A DNA stretch of 13,052 nucleotides from Dehalococcoidia bacterium (lineage in GTDB: Bacteria; Chloroflexota; Dehalococcoidia; GIF9; AB-539-J10), in NCBI GenBank assembly GCA_030626915.1, contig DAOUTC010000020.1, forward strand, positions 1-13,052, written 5' to 3'. How positions within the stretch are numbered: the stretch's first letter is position 1; every line of letters begins with the position of its first letter. The notes below the pieces were generated by a model. That model ran no database searches. It was not told the origin of the DNA and saw only the letters and a program-made list of their open reading frames with translations. The position numbers and the translations under genes were made by a program. Shown here in pieces: positions 12,934 to 13,052 of this stretch.

Positions 12934-13052
12934 TTAACCGCTCTTGGCTTTTCTTGAGCTGCCCAGAGCTTGCAGCCTCTGGCTTAACTGCTGAAATTCT
13001 TTATCATTAGGCTGCTTGCCTAGCTCAAGCCCATAGCTGATAAAGAACTCCA
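12934..13052 (-). CDS. C-terminal end of an unidentified protein (partial, 5' end outside window)
   Basis: On the minus strand the only frame open from the right edge runs to TAA at 12936-12934, giving about 39 residues that begin EFFISYGLELGKQPNDKEF and end SSRKAKSG. The tail is helical and ends in a basic, probably disordered stretch. I do not recognise the family. It is on the same strand as the GH3 gene, separated by about 250 bases that include the palindromic repeat; no convincing terminator hairpin follows its stop, so read-through towards GH3 is possible. The 135 bases at 12799-12933 hold nothing I can identify. Confidence 0.5.
   Translation of the reverse strand, partial: EFFISYGLELGKQPNDKEFQQLSQRLQALGSSRKAKSG

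Overview
The window is bacterial, moderate-GC chromosomal DNA with compact gene spacing. The gene mix points to a Chloroflexota/Dehalococcoidia-like or similar environmental lineage. The clues are a short Elp3 with a CxxxCxxC radical-SAM motif, a bacterial GH3-family adenylating enzyme, a stand-alone Mth938-like protein, a four-helix-bundle (23S IVP-type) gene in AT-rich repeats, and dispersed palindromes with TCATTCTGAG/CTCAGAATGA arms. This placement is inference from gene content; no rRNA or marker gene is present.

Layout. (1) 1-3812, plus strand: a tight operon. It holds the end of an unidentified gene, an NCS1 (cytosine/allantoin-type) permease, a small four-helix membrane protein, an FMN nitroreductase, a DUF6092-like helical protein overlapping it, and an M29/COG2309 metalloenzyme. 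The spacing and the permease suggest uptake and breakdown of a small nitrogen compound, substrate unknown. (2) 3834-4526, minus: a HAD-like hydrolase, convergent with the operon. It is divergent from a small basic ORF (4592-4711) and an Mth938-like gene (4718-5077). The 65-bp spacer has a perfect 7-bp-arm palindrome that supplies -35-like boxes to both directions. (3) 5084-7129: elp3 (minus) is divergently paired, 30 bp apart, with a Trm9/ALKBH8-type methyltransferase (plus). Together they predict a two-step cm5U to mcm5U wobble-uridine pathway of eukaryotic/archaeal type in a bacterium. This is the most interesting part of the window. (4) 7114-7633: a four-helix-bundle gene lies between perfect 11-bp inverted repeats in AT-rich low-complexity DNA. 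The left repeat forms the last codons of the methyltransferase gene, so this looks like an inserted cassette. (5) 7643-10675, minus: a large membrane sensor with 7TM-like, GAF, GAF, GGDEF and HD-GYP domains, for c-di-GMP turnover. It has a strong promoter placed so that the transcript is almost leaderless. (6) 10771-12798: a GH3-family acyl-adenylate enzyme (minus) with its own intrinsic terminator, bracketed by two members of a palindromic repeat family. (7) 12934-13052, minus: the C-terminal end of an unidentified gene.

Apart from the left operon and the elp3/trm9-like pair, the genes look like independent one- or two-gene units. Several units start without a Shine-Dalgarno and have promoter-like boxes within about 15 bases of the start codon. 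Genes inside the left operon and GH3 have conventional SDs.
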